From Planctomycetota bacterium (GTDB lineage Bacteria; Planctomycetota; Phycisphaerae; UBA1845; PWPN01): a stretch of DNA of 5,557 nucleotides. How positions within the stretch are numbered: position 1 is the first letter of the stretch; each line of letters starts with the position of its first letter. The notes under the pieces were generated by a model that saw only the letters and a program-made list of their open reading frames with translations, ran no database searches and had not been told where the DNA came from. The position numbers and the translations under genes were made by a program. Shown one piece after another: positions 4,980 through 5,557 of this stretch. Location of the stretch: NCBI GenBank assembly GCA_016209665.1, contig JACQVT010000158.1:1-5557 (forward strand), given 5' to 3'.

Positions 4980-5557
4980 TTGCGGATCGACGGCCTGGTC
5001 AAGACGTATCGCCTGTCGAGCCAGGTGATCCACGCGCTGCGGGGCGTCTCGCTCCGAGTGGGGGCAGGGCAGTTGGTGGCGATCATGGGGGCCAGCGGCT
5101 CGGGCAAGAGCACGCTGCTGCACCTGGCGGGCGGGCTCGATCTGCCGGACGCCGGTTCGGTGGTCGTCGAGGATCGCGACATCACCCGCATGTCGGACCG
5201 GCAGCGCACGTTGTTCCGCCGGCGGCGGATGGGGATCATCTTCCAGGCCTACAACCTGCTGCCCACGCTGACGGCGCGGGAGAACGTCGCCGTCCCGCTG
5301 CTGGTCGACGGCGAGTCCAACGCGCGGATCAAGCGGCGGGTGGACGAAATCCTCGACCTGGTGCACCGGGGCGAGCGGGCGGACCATCGGCCGCAGGCCA
5401 TGTCCGGCGGCGAGCAGCAGCGGGTGGCGATCGGGCGGGCCCTGCTCAACGACCCGGCGGTCGTGCTCGCCGACGAGCCCACGGGCAACCTGGATTCCGT
5501 CAACGCGGTCGAGATCTGGATGCTGCTGGGCCGGCTGGCCCACGAGCTGGGCAAGAC
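4980..5557 (+). CDS. ABC transporter ATP-binding protein, MacB/LolD type, 3' end missing
   Basis: 192 complete codons, open at the window end. With the TTG at 4980 as start the protein opens MRIDGLVKTYRL, aligning with typical family N-termini. Seen in order: A-loop Tyr10, Walker A GASGSGKST (37-45), Q-loop Gln89 in IIFQAYNLLP, signature MSGGEQQR (141-148, Met replacing the usual Leu), Walker B VVLADEP (161-167) and GNLDS (D-loop). The phrases IFQAYNLLPTLTARENVAVPLL and ADEPTGNLDS mark the MacB/LolD/FtsE-like class, which powers lipoprotein release, peptide or macrolide export with an FtsX-like permease. The permease would be expected just downstream, outside the window. The start is uncertain: no ATG or GTG lies in frame close by, and the nearest Shine-Dalgarno-like GGAGGG is about 16 nt away. 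An in-frame GTG at 4851 would overlap the divergent gene and add an unconserved extension. Confidence 0.9.
   Translation, partial: MRIDGLVKTYRLSSQVIHALRGVSLRVGAGQLVAIMGASGSGKSTLLHLAGGLDLPDAGSVVVEDRDITRMSDRQRTLFRRRRMGIIFQAYNLLPTLTARENVAVPLLVDGESNARIKRRVDEILDLVHRGERADHRPQAMSGGEQQRVAIGRALLNDPAVVLADEPTGNLDSVNAVEIWMLLGRLAHELGK

Noticed and set aside
4932..5543. Minus-strand frame of 203 codons opposite the ABC ATPase
   Set aside because: The plus strand encodes every ABC motif without interruption; the minus frame is its antisense shadow.

Overview
High-GC bacterial DNA with strong G/C preference at third codon positions. The best guess for the source is a member of the Planctomycetota (Phycisphaerae-like). 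The reasons are a secreted protein that joins carboxypeptidase-regulatory-like repeats to a C-terminal TlpA-type thioredoxin domain, the style of the LexA helix-turn-helix, and purine-rich heptanucleotide arrays between genes. This placement is inference; no marker gene in the window proves it.

Left part (1-1606, minus strand): an apparent operon is read leftwards. A strong sigma70-type promoter (TTGACG, 17 nt, TATACT, with an A-tract upstream) lies at 1578-1606, and inverted repeats cover its -10 and start point. Downstream come an unrecognised reading frame with a very good ribosome binding site (start 1463), then lexA (772-143), then 8 nt later a thioredoxin/peroxiredoxin-fold protein that runs out of the window (134-1). 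If the inverted repeats are the LexA operator, the unit is an autoregulated SOS operon with a redox gene as last visible member.

Intergenic 1607-1872: an AT-richer divergent spacer. It holds the upstream part of the lexA-operon promoter, two hairpin-forming inverted repeats, a 9-nt direct repeat and a perfect TATAAT box for the rightward gene.

Middle (1873-3792, plus): a 639-residue exported protein with about five beta-sandwich repeats and a WCGPC thioredoxin domain. Its last codons and stop lie inside a tandem heptanucleotide array.

Convergent spacer (3775-3980): three successive arrays of 7-nt units (GTGAGAA, GRGATTT and GGGATGA types), nearly free of cytosine on the plus strand. This is the most unusual part of the window.

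Right part: a calcineurin-like metallophosphoesterase (4880-3981, minus) with a good promoter, and divergently the start of a MacB/LolD-type ABC transporter ATPase (4980 to the window end, plus), which presumably continues into a permease gene outside the window.

The genes do not form one pathway. The clearest link is the lexA operon. The most promising undescribed elements are the heptamer arrays, the candidate LexA operator and the unknown reading frame in front of lexA.
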